The notes under the pieces: model-generated | What the model saw: only the letters and a program-made list of their open reading frames with translations | What the model was told of the DNA's origin: nothing | Databases searched by the model: none | Translations under genes and position numbers: made by a program | Shown: positions 1 through 6,129 of the stretch, piece by piece | How positions within the stretch are numbered: the first letter of the stretch is position 1 | Layout of the letters: the number at the start of each line of letters is the position of its first letter | Source of the DNA: Bacillota bacterium | GTDB lineage: Bacteria > Bacillota > Clostridia > Christensenellales > CAG-138 | DNA: 8,396 nucleotides | Reading direction: 5' to 3' | NCBI GenBank assembly: GCA_023393045.1 | Contig: JAEWMV010000065.1 | Location: 1-8,396, forward strand

Positions 1-739
1 CAAGAGCACCTATCTTCGGCAGGTGGCGCTCACGGTGCTCATGGCGCACATCGGTTCCTTCGTGCCCGCGAAAAAGGCGAGCATCTCTGTGGTAGACAGG
101 ATATTCACGCGCATCGGCGCGTCGGACAACCTCGCCTCCGGGCAGAGCACCTTCATGGTGGAGATGAGCGAGGTCGCCCTCATACTCAACAGCGCCACGC
201 CGCGGAGCCTTTTGATACTCGACGAGATCGGCCGCGGCACGAGCACGTTTGACGGGCTGAGCATCGCGTGGGCGGTGCTCGAATACATCGCCGACCCTGC
301 GCGCTGCGGCGCGAAGGCGCTCTTTGCGACGCATTACCACGAACTGACCGAACTCGAGGGGCGCCTGCCCGGCATAAAGAACTACCGCATCTCCGTCAAA
401 GAGGTGGGAGAGGACATCATCTTCCTTAGAAGGATCGTGCGCGGCAGCGCGGATAAGAGCTTCGGCGTGCAGGTGGCGCGCCTCGCGGGGCTCCCCGGTG
501 ACGTGATTGCGCGCGCCAAGGAGCTTTTGGTGCAGCTTGAGGCGGCCGACATCAACCGGGAAATCATGAACACCTGCGTCAGAGAGCAGGGGGACGAGCA
601 GCAGTTGACGCTCTTCGGCTCACCGAAGGCGGACGATATCGTGGAAACGCTGCAGAATCTGGACGTGAACGCCCTCACGCCCATGGAGGCCATGAACACG
701 CTCTACGACCTGCATATGCGGGCGAAGTTGAAGGTATAA
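1..739 (+). CDS. mutS: DNA mismatch repair protein MutS, C-terminal part (5' end outside window)
   Basis: MutS recognises mispaired or looped-out bases and, with ATP bound, recruits MutL. Only the last 245 residues are present, and the window opens inside the Walker A loop (KST, then YLRQVALTVLMAHIGSFVPA). Visible ABC-ATPase parts, in order, are the signature region STFMVEMSE, Walker B LLILDE, the D-loop GRGTSTFDG, the H-loop ATHYHEL, and the conserved stretch ADKSFGVQVARLAGLP. The tail carries QLTLF (bases 602-616), a canonical sliding-clamp binding peptide. It ends with LTPMEAMNTLYDL, typical of Gram-positive MutS tails. The reading frame starts at base 2. The gene ends TAA one base before the mutL ATG, so the two are probably translated together. 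The mismatch-binding N-terminal domains cannot be judged. The truncation is only the window edge. Confidence 0.97.
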   Translation, partial: KSTYLRQVALTVLMAHIGSFVPAKKASISVVDRIFTRIGASDNLASGQSTFMVEMSEVALILNSATPRSLLILDEIGRGTSTFDGLSIAWAVLEYIADPARCGAKALFATHYHELTELEGRLPGIKNYRISVKEVGEDIIFLRRIVRGSADKSFGVQVARLAGLPGDVIARAKELLVQLEAADINREIMNTCVREQGDEQQLTLFGSPKADDIVETLQNLDVNALTPMEAMNTLYDLHMRAKLKV

Positions 740-740
740 A

Positions 741-2567
741 ATGGGAAAAATACGCGTACTGGACAAATACACATCGGATCGCATCGCCGCGGGCGAGGTC
801 GTGGAACGGCCTGCGTCCGTCGTCAAGGAGCTTGTGGAAAACGCGCTTGACGCCGGGGCGAAAACCGTTTCCATCGAAACCGAGGGCGGCGGGCTCGGCC
901 TTATCCGCGTGACGGACGACGGCTGCGGCATCCCGCACGAGGAGGCGCAGACCGCCTTCCTTCGCCATGCCACGAGCAAAATAGAAAATTCCGAGGATTT
1001 GGCTCACATCGAAACGCTGGGCTTTCGCGGCGAGGCGCTCTCCTCCATCGCGGCGGTGTCGCGCACGCTCATGCGCACCAAAACAAAGGACGCGCAAAGC
1101 GGCACCCTCGTGCGGCTCGAGGGCGGGGACGTGCTCGAATGCGCGGAGCACGGCGCGCCGGACGGAACGAGCGTGGAGGTCGCGGATCTTTTCTACAATG
1201 TACCCGCGCGGCTCAAGTTCATAAAAAGCGCGCGCGCGGAGGCAGCGTATATCAGCGATTATGTTTCCCGCATGATCATGGCGCGGCCGGATGTTTTCTT
1301 CAGGCTCACGCAGGGTGGAAAAACGGTTTACCACAGCGCGGGCGACGGGGAACTGAAAAACGCCGTCTATTGCGTGTATGGCGCGCAGGTTATGCCGCAT
1401 CTGAGGCAGGTTGAGTATGACGACGGGTATGTCGCCCTCGCGGGCTTTGTCGGCACGGATAGTATCAGCCGCGCAAACCGCACGGCGCAATCCTTCTTCA
1501 TCAACGCAAGGTATATCAAGTCGCAGAAGCTTTCCTTTGCGCTGCAGCGCGCGTATGACACGAGGCTGATGGTGGGCAAGTTCCCGTTTTGCGCCGTGTT
1601 GATTTCCATCAACAGCGCGGAAATCGACGTCAACGTGCACCCCAACAAGCTGGACGTGCGCTTCCGTGAGGAGGAGCGCGTCGTGCGCGCGCTGCTTGCC
1701 GCCGCGCGAAACGCGCTCAACGAAACGCCGGACAGCCCGGCTTTCCGCGAGGCGCCGCGCGAAGAAGAAGCGGCGAGGGAACGACCGTTTTTCAGCCGGG
1801 CGGATGAAGTTTTGCGTCTCGAAGCGCTGCCCGCCGACGCTTTTGCAGCGAAGCCCGTGGAAGCGGTCGTGCTCCGTGACAGCGCTTCGCAGCCTGCTTA
1901 TGCGCCGCGCCAATATGCGCCGGAACCCGTTTTTCCGCAGACGGACGCGCCCAGAGCGGAAGAACCGCACCGTGAGGAGCAGCTTTCCCTCGGCGCGGAG
2001 GAGATCAACGTGATCGGCCAGGTGTTCGACTGCTACTGGATCGCGCAAAAGGGCGGACAGGTGTTCTTTATCGACCAGCACGCCGCGCATGAGAGAAGGC
2101 TCTACGAACAGATCATCAGGCACGGCGTAAACGTTGATTCGCAGCTTTTGCTCGTGCCGGAAATTATAAAGCTCGCGCCGTATGAGTACGAAACACTTAT
2201 TTCAAATCTTGACGCGTTTCGGGAGCTCGGCTTTGATATCGAGGAATTCGGCCCGCTCACCCTGAGCGTGCGCGCGGTACCCTCCATACTCGGCGCGCCG
2301 CAGACCTCCGCCTTCCTCATCGAGGCGATCGAGCAGTTGGATAAAAAATACAGGCTCAGCACCGTGGAATTGAAGCGCGAAAAGCTGATACGCACCGCCT
2401 GCCGCCGCGCCATCAAGGCGGGGGAGAGGCCCGATAAGGCCGAGATCGCGCACCTGCTCGCCTGCTTTGAGCGCGAGGGAATCCCCATGACCTGCCCGCA
2501 CGGAAGGCCCGTGATGATCGCCATGACGAAGCTTGATTTTGAAAAGCTCTTCAAGCGGGTGGTGTGA
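741..2567 (+). CDS. mutL: DNA mismatch repair endonuclease MutL
   Basis: MutL couples mismatch recognition by MutS to strand incision and repair. The 608-residue protein is full length. The N-terminal GHKL ATPase shows E30 and N34 in KELVENALDAGA, DDGCGI (59-64) and GFRGEAL (94-100). A Pro/Ala/Glu-rich linker spans about residues 335-420. The C-terminal dimerisation and endonuclease domain has the metal-binding motif DQHAAHERRLYE (445-456), which fits DQHA(X)2E(X)4E. It also has ACRRAIKAG (from 553) and CPHGRP (585-590). QLLLVP (468-473) fits the Q-X2-L-X-P clamp-contact motif of nicking MutLs. Such MutLs nick the new strand directly, so MutH and Dam-type strand marking are not needed. The ATG lies one base after the mutS stop, and the TGA overlaps the miaA ATG by one base. 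Confidence 0.98.
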   Translation: MGKIRVLDKYTSDRIAAGEVVERPASVVKELVENALDAGAKTVSIETEGGGLGLIRVTDDGCGIPHEEAQTAFLRHATSKIENSEDLAHIETLGFRGEALSSIAAVSRTLMRTKTKDAQSGTLVRLEGGDVLECAEHGAPDGTSVEVADLFYNVPARLKFIKSARAEAAYISDYVSRMIMARPDVFFRLTQGGKTVYHSAGDGELKNAVYCVYGAQVMPHLRQVEYDDGYVALAGFVGTDSISRANRTAQSFFINARYIKSQKLSFALQRAYDTRLMVGKFPFCAVLISINSAEIDVNVHPNKLDVRFREEERVVRALLAAARNALNETPDSPAFREAPREEEAARERPFFSRADEVLRLEALPADAFAAKPVEAVVLRDSASQPAYAPRQYAPEPVFPQTDAPRAEEPHREEQLSLGAEEINVIGQVFDCYWIAQKGGQVFFIDQHAAHERRLYEQIIRHGVNVDSQLLLVPEIIKLAPYEYETLISNLDAFRELGFDIEEFGPLTLSVRAVPSILGAPQTSAFLIEAIEQLDKKYRLSTVELKREKLIRTACRRAIKAGERPDKAEIAHLLACFEREGIPMTCPHGRPVMIAMTKLDFEKLFKRVV

Positions 2568-3523
2568 TGGAGAAGGATCGAGAAAAAGAGAAGCTTTACT
2601 TCCTCACCGGCCCCACCGCCTGCGGAAAAACGACGCTGTCCATCGCGCTTGCCCAGAGCATGAACGCGGAGATCATCTCCGCCGACTCAATACAAATTTA
2701 TCGCGGCATGGACATCGGCTCCGCCAAGCCAAGTGAAGCCGAAAGGCAGGGCGTCGCGCATCATATGCTCGATATCGTGCCCCCCGATGAAAAGGATTAC
2801 AGCGTGGCGCGCTACAGGCAGGATGCGCTTTCCTGCGCGCGGGATATCGCCGCACGCGGCAAAAAGCCGCTTGTGGTCGGCGGCACGGGCTTATATGTCA
2901 ATTCGCTCATTTACCCGCTCGACTTTCCTTCCGCGCCGCCCGACGGGGCGCTCCGCGCCTATTGGAACGAGCGGGAGGCGGGGGAGAAGGGCAGCGCGCA
3001 TAAGCGGCTTAAGGAAATCGACCCGCAAACCGCCAAACGCCTGTATCCCAACGACGTCAAGCGCGTGATACGCGCTATAGAGGTCATAGAGGGGACGGGG
3101 GAGACGCTCTCCTCGCGCGGCGCGGATTTCACAAAGAGGGATGATGAAAACCTGCCGTTTCGGCCCGTACTTGCAGGGCTCACCCTGCCGCGGGAGACGC
3201 TCTATGGCCGCATTGAGGCGCGCGTGGACGCGATGATGCGCGCAGGGCTTGAAAACGAGGTGCGCGCGCTGCTTAAAACGGGCGTTGAGCCCGCGCTCCC
3301 CGCGATGCAGGGCCTGGGGTATAAGCAGATGGCGGCCTATTTAAGGGGCGAATGCACGCGCGATGAGGCGATAGAGACCATCAAGCGGGAAACGCGGCGC
3401 TACGCCAAGCGCCAGCTCACATGGTTTCGCCGTGAAGAGAGGCTGCGCTGGTTTGACGCGACGGAGCATCCAAATGAAAACGCGCTTTGCGGCGCGGTAT
3501 ACGCTTATTTTACGGAGGCATGA
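2567..3523 (+). CDS. miaA: tRNA dimethylallyltransferase MiaA
   Basis: MiaA transfers a dimethylallyl group from DMAPP to N6 of A37 in tRNAs that read codons starting with U, which steadies codon pairing. The 318-residue protein shows the P-loop GPTACGKT (15-22) and the DSIQIY segment (D40, Q43) that binds A37. It also has HHMLDIVPP, VGGTGLY with the likely catalytic T107, the MQGLGYKQM block and a basic RRYAKRQLTWFRR helix near the C-terminus. The P-loop has Cys where Ser is usual (GPTASGKT), which should be tolerated. The ATG at 2567 overlaps the mutL TGA as TGATG. A GTG at 2564 would add one Met but is less likely. tRNA-Phe in this same window has the A36-A37-A38 loop that MiaA recognises. 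The order mutL-miaA-hfq is common in Firmicutes. Confidence 0.97.
   Translation: MEKDREKEKLYFLTGPTACGKTTLSIALAQSMNAEIISADSIQIYRGMDIGSAKPSEAERQGVAHHMLDIVPPDEKDYSVARYRQDALSCARDIAARGKKPLVVGGTGLYVNSLIYPLDFPSAPPDGALRAYWNEREAGEKGSAHKRLKEIDPQTAKRLYPNDVKRVIRAIEVIEGTGETLSSRGADFTKRDDENLPFRPVLAGLTLPRETLYGRIEARVDAMMRAGLENEVRALLKTGVEPALPAMQGLGYKQMAAYLRGECTRDEAIETIKRETRRYAKRQLTWFRREERLRWFDATEHPNENALCGAVYAYFTEA
3514..3518 (+). promoter_or_regulatory. Ribosome binding site deciding the hfq start
   Basis: GGAGG lies 7 nt before the ATG at 3526 but only 1 nt before the in-frame ATG at 3520. The later ATG is therefore the start. The site lies inside the last codons of miaA, which fits coupled translation. Confidence 0.8.
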
Positions 3524-3525
3524 TT

Positions 3526-3762
3526 ATGGCGGAAAAGCTCAATTTGCAGGACAGCTTCCTCAATAAACTGCGCCGTGATAAAACGGCCGTCACCATACAC
3601 GTGATCAACGGCTACCAGCTCAATCATCTCACCGTCACGGGGTATGATAACTTCGTCGTCACCGCAAAAAGCGGGGAGAAGGAAATTTTAATTTACAAGC
3701 ACGCGATTTCGACCATTACGCCGGAAACGGCTTCACAGAAAAAGGAAGACGGGAATGTTTGA
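3526..3762 (+). CDS. hfq: RNA chaperone Hfq (variant Sm1 motif)
   Basis: Hfq forms a hexameric Sm-like ring that binds U-rich RNA ends and A-rich sequences, helping small RNAs pair with mRNAs. At 78 residues it is of normal size. It has the N-terminal helix LNLQDSFLNKLRR with the conserved Q8 and rim arginines R16-R17, the Sm1 strands, and the Sm2 signature YKHAIS (Y57, K58, H59), followed by a short polar tail. One oddity is that Sm1 reads NGYQLNHLTVTGYDNF. The usual pattern is NGFQLRGxVxGFDNF, so the glycine after QL is missing and the loop is one residue longer. The start at 3526 is chosen from GGAGG spacing. The stop overlaps the next gene by 8 nt. Hfq is secure by motif and position; whether the variant changes RNA binding is unknown. 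Confidence 0.96.
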   Translation: MAEKLNLQDSFLNKLRRDKTAVTIHVINGYQLNHLTVTGYDNFVVTAKSGEKEILIYKHAISTITPETASQKKEDGNV

Positions 3763-5041
3763 AGAGAATAACAATATCGCGCGAGCGATCGGCGCGAGCC
3801 TTGAGGCGGTTGAGGCCGTAGAGGCCGCCCAGGCGACGCTTACAAGCGTTTTTGAGAGGATAGAGCGCACGGAGGAAATCTGCGCCGCGCGCGTCTTGCG
3901 CGCATTCACGAAAGAGGGCGTCGCCGCGCGCCATTTTGCGCCCACGACGGGTTATGGCTATGACGACGTGGGGCGGGACGCGCTGGACTGCGTTTTTGCC
4001 GCCGCGCTGCAGGCAGAGGACGCGCTCGTGCGACCGCAGTTCGTTTCAGGCACGCACGCCATCTATACGGCGCTCGCTGGCCTGTGCGGGCCGGGGGACA
4101 GCATACTTTGCGCCACGGGCAAGCCTTATGACACGATGGAGAACGCCATAGGCATAGAGGGTAATCATCCTCATTCGCTCAGAAAGATGGGCATCGGCTT
4201 TGCCATCGTCCAACTTGACAGCGCGGGCAAGCCGGATGAAAAGAGCGTGCTGGCGACAATGGCGCAGTTAAAACCCAAACTCGTCTACTTCCAGCGCTCG
4301 CGCGGGTACGCGTGGCGGGATTCGCTTTTGCCCAAGCGCGATATGGTGGGTATCTTTCAGAAAATCAAGGAAGAAATGCCGCAGGTGCTCATCGTCGTGG
4401 ATAATTGCTACGGCGAGTTTACATGCGCGGACGAACCCACTGCGTTTGGCGCGGATATCATCATCGGCTCGCTCATCAAAAACCCGGGCGGCGGCCTTGC
4501 GCCCACGGGCGGCTACATCGCGGGCAAACGCGCGTGCGTTGAACGGATTGCCCAGCGTTTGACCGTGCCCGGCATGGGGCGCGAGGTGGGCTCCTACGCG
4601 GGCAGCTACAGACCGTTTTATCAGGGGCTTTTCATGGCGCCGCACACGACGGCGCAGGCGCTTAAATCCGCTGCGCTCTTCGCGCGCCTGTTTGAAAACC
4701 TGGGTTATGAGACTATGCCCGGGGCGGACGCTTTGCGCTCCGACATCGTGCAGGCGATACGCTTCCAAACGGCGCAGGAGCTTATTTCCTTCTGTAAAAG
4801 CGTGCAGGCGGCCTCGCCCGTGGATAGCCAAGCCTCGCCCGAGCCGTGGGATATGCCGGGCTACAATGACAAGGTGATCATGGCCGCCGGGGCGTTTGTG
4901 CAGGGGGCGAGCATAGAATTGAGCGCGGACGCGCCCATACGCGAGCCGTACACGGCCTATGTGCAGGGCGCGCTGACCTATTCCCACGGCAAGCTTGCCG
5001 CGATGCGCGTGTATGACGCGCTCAAAGGGAAAGCCGATTAG
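3755..5041 (+). CDS. PLP-dependent methionine gamma-lyase family protein (PF06838, YnbB-like; 'aluminium resistance protein')
   Basis: This is a 428-residue fold-type I PLP enzyme of the family often labelled 'aluminium resistance protein' or methionine gamma-lyase family. Bacillus YnbB is a member. Family marks are TTGYGYDDVGRDAL near residue 70, LVRPQFVSGTHAIYTAL with the phosphate-loop region, VVDNCYGEF with D216 likely contacting the PLP ring nitrogen, and IIGSLIKNPGGG with K242 as the expected Schiff-base lysine. The sequence is complete with no frameshift. It starts with ATG at 3755, 8 nt inside hfq, behind a GGAAG site. Known members often lie next to hfq or between hfq and lexA, as here, but no substrate is firmly established for this subgroup. 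C-S lyase activity on a sulfur amino acid is an inference from the fold. The TAG stop overlaps the lexA stop on the other strand. Confidence 0.9.
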   Translation: MFEENNNIARAIGASLEAVEAVEAAQATLTSVFERIERTEEICAARVLRAFTKEGVAARHFAPTTGYGYDDVGRDALDCVFAAALQAEDALVRPQFVSGTHAIYTALAGLCGPGDSILCATGKPYDTMENAIGIEGNHPHSLRKMGIGFAIVQLDSAGKPDEKSVLATMAQLKPKLVYFQRSRGYAWRDSLLPKRDMVGIFQKIKEEMPQVLIVVDNCYGEFTCADEPTAFGADIIIGSLIKNPGGGLAPTGGYIAGKRACVERIAQRLTVPGMGREVGSYAGSYRPFYQGLFMAPHTTAQALKSAALFARLFENLGYETMPGADALRSDIVQAIRFQTAQELISFCKSVQAASPVDSQASPEPWDMPGYNDKVIMAAGAFVQGASIELSADAPIREPYTAYVQGALTYSHGKLAAMRVYDALKGKAD

Positions 5042-5667
5042 TATTTGCGATATAAACCGATCAATTTACCGATGATTTCAACCTCGCTGCGCGCGACGAT
5101 GATGGGCGGCATGGATTTGTTCTCCGGCTGGAGGCGAATTGTGCCGTCCTTATTGAAATAGAGGCGCTTGACCGTGGCCGTGTCGGATTTCACGCGCGCG
5201 ACGACGATGTCCCCGCTTCCCGCGCCGATGCCGCTGTGGACGAGGATCATGTCCCCGTCGCATATGCCCGCGTCGATCATGCTCTCGCCGCTGACGGTGA
5301 GCATAAAGACCTCGTTATCCTCCGCGCCGCGCAAAAAGGCAGGGGAGAGCGTGAAGTATTCCTGTATATTGTCAAAGGCAAGTATCGGCTCGCCCGCGGC
5401 TACGCGCCCCACGACAGGCACCCTCCTTGCGGCCGTTTCAAGGGAATGCTCGAGCGTCGCCATGATGGCGATGGAGCGCTGTTTTGTCGGGTTGAGCCGT
5501 ATGAGGCCCTTTTGCGCGAGGTTCTTCAAATGCGTATGCACGGTTGAAGTGGATTTGAGGTTGAGCGCGGCGCAAATCTCCCTTACGGTGGGCGGATATC
5601 CGTTTTCCTCATAAAATTGAAGGATGAAGCGGTAAACCGCCGCCTGCGTGCTCCCGAATTTGCTCAT
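5038..5667 (-). CDS. lexA: SOS repressor LexA
   Basis: LexA represses DNA-damage genes and cleaves itself when activated RecA filaments are present. The 209-residue protein has an N-terminal winged helix-turn-helix (about 1-66: YPPTVREICAALNLKSTSTVHTHLKNL, given here as GYPPTVREIC then STSTVHTHL) and a C-terminal S24 self-cleavage domain. The scissile bond is A91-G92 in VAAGEP. The catalytic pair is S129 in SGESM and K167 in ATVKRL, all intact. The start is the ATG at 5667, with GGAGG 5 nt upstream. A longer frame to 5718 runs through the promoter and is rejected. A LexA box 59 bp upstream points to autoregulation. The gene converges on the PLP enzyme gene with overlapping stops (TTAG) and is divergent from the cysteine-cluster gene. 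Confidence 0.97.
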   Translation of the reverse strand: MSKFGSTQAAVYRFILQFYEENGYPPTVREICAALNLKSTSTVHTHLKNLAQKGLIRLNPTKQRSIAIMATLEHSLETAARRVPVVGRVAAGEPILAFDNIQEYFTLSPAFLRGAEDNEVFMLTVSGESMIDAGICDGDMILVHSGIGAGSGDIVVARVKSDTATVKRLYFNKDGTIRLQPENKSMPPIIVARSEVEIIGKLIGLYRKY

Positions 5668-5682
5668 GAGCGCCTCCGAATG

Positions 5683-5691
5683 TGGTATAAT
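5683..5691 (+). promoter_or_regulatory. Extended -10 promoter for the cysteine-cluster gene
   Basis: TGGTATAAT is a perfect extended -10 (TG-N-TATAAT). No good -35 is present at 16-18 bp, which extended -10 promoters can tolerate. The predicted start is near 5698, giving a leader of about 55 nt that crosses the LexA box. The site lies within the lexA leader, so RNA polymerase could hardly occupy both promoters at once. This is inferred from sequence only. Confidence 0.5.
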
Positions 5692-5699
5692 TACCCCAT

Positions 5700-5728
5700 A
5701 GTATAGCATGGACGTCAAAACTATGCAA
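5700..5728 (-). promoter_or_regulatory. lexA promoter (-35 TTGCAT, extended -10 TGCTATACT)
   Basis: Read on the minus strand, the -10 TATACT occupies 5705-5700 and is preceded by TGC, giving an extended -10. TTGCAT at 5728-5723 is a weak -35 at 17-bp spacing. The predicted start is near 5693, with a leader of about 26 nt holding the GGAGG site. The -35 overlaps the edge of the LexA box, the expected layout for autorepression. A TTGACG at 5718-5713 is an alternative -35, but its -10 would be poor (GGTAAT). Confidence 0.6.
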
Positions 5729-5739
5729 ACACATGTTCT
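5726..5739. promoter_or_regulatory. LexA box (SOS operator)
   Basis: Read on the minus strand the site is AGAACATGTGTTTG. Its core GAACATGTGTTT fits the Gram-positive LexA consensus CGAACRNRYGTTYC at every core position; only the two flanking bases differ (12 of 14). It overlaps the -35 of lexA and lies about 28-41 nt downstream of the predicted start of the rightward transcript, 14 bp before that gene's ATG. One bound LexA dimer could therefore block both genes. No other equally good box was seen by eye in the window. Confidence 0.75.
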
Positions 5740-5753
5740 GTTTTGGAGGAGTT

Positions 5754-6128
5754 ATGGCGAAGAAGAGCAAGAGCGCGGACGAAGGTCTGGTGGAAAACGA
5801 TATCTGCGACCTCGACCCGAACAAGATATGCGACAACTGCTGCAAATGCCTTGAAAAGGGCGATACGGACTATATGAACGTGAGCGCCTCGTTCGATGCG
5901 GACTCCATGCGCGTTTACTTTGGGGATGATGAGGACGAGGGCGAGGAGGATTGGTTGAACGGCGACCTTCCGCCTATGGACATCGACCCCGCGCTCCTGG
6001 CCGAATGGGAGGAGAAGCTGCGCAAATTGGAGCTTGAGGAAAACGGAGGGAATGGGGAAGCAGAGCTGTATTTAAAGAACGCGCCCCAGCAGCTTCACGG
6101 CCGCCGCAAGCGCCGCGAAAAGCCCTGA
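5754..6128 (+). CDS. Hypothetical small acidic protein with an N-terminal cysteine cluster; candidate SOS gene
   Basis: I do not recognise this 124-residue protein. Residues 2-7 are lysine-rich. Residues 18-32 hold five cysteines (C18, C26, C29, C30, C32). The block CDNCCKC contains a CxxCxxC pattern that could bind zinc or an iron-sulfur cluster, though the trailing CP of ferredoxins is absent. The middle is strongly acidic (GDDEDEGEEDW). A Glu/Lys/Leu-rich helix follows at about 84-98, and the tail is basic (GRRKRREKP). No signal peptide, membrane segment or LysM domain is visible, so it is not a YneA-type division inhibitor. The start at 5754 is set by GGAGGAG at 5745-5751; an in-frame ATG at 5733 lies inside the LexA box and lacks a site. 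Its position opposite lexA suggests SOS control. It ends one base short of the convergent recombinase gene. Confidence 0.8.
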   Translation: MAKKSKSADEGLVENDICDLDPNKICDNCCKCLEKGDTDYMNVSASFDADSMRVYFGDDEDEGEEDWLNGDLPPMDIDPALLAEWEEKLRKLELEENGGNGEAELYLKNAPQQLHGRRKRREKP

Positions 6129-6129
6129 A

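Noticed and set aside
2058..2069. Second LexA-like site inside mutL (GAACACCTGTCC on the minus strand)
   Set aside because: The second half reads GTCC, not GTTY, and it lies deep within coding sequence. It is probably chance.
675..2123. A 482-codon open frame on the minus strand inside mutS/mutL
   Set aside because: It is the shadow of GC-rich mutL coding sequence. The product is Arg/Ala/His-rich low-quality protein with no domain, and mutL on the other strand is unambiguous.
2564..2566. GTG as the miaA start
   Set aside because: It adds one residue. The ATG at 2567 gives the usual TGATG stop-start overlap and a normal N-terminus.
3487..3525. Longer hfq starting at 3487 or at the ATG at 3520
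   Set aside because: The extension lies inside miaA and is not Hfq-like. GGAGG is 1 nt from 3520 but 7 nt from 3526.
4268..4987. A 239-codon minus-strand frame inside the PLP enzyme gene
   Set aside because: It has the same cause: antisense shadow, Arg-rich composition, no ribosome binding site and no recognisable domain.
5668..5718. lexA extended upstream to 5718
   Set aside because: The extra 17 residues are not LexA-like and would cover the promoter, whereas the ATG at 5667 has GGAGG at good spacing.
5733..5753. Start of the cysteine-cluster protein at the ATG at 5733
   Set aside because: That ATG is inside the LexA box and has no ribosome binding site, while 5754 follows GGAGGAG directly.
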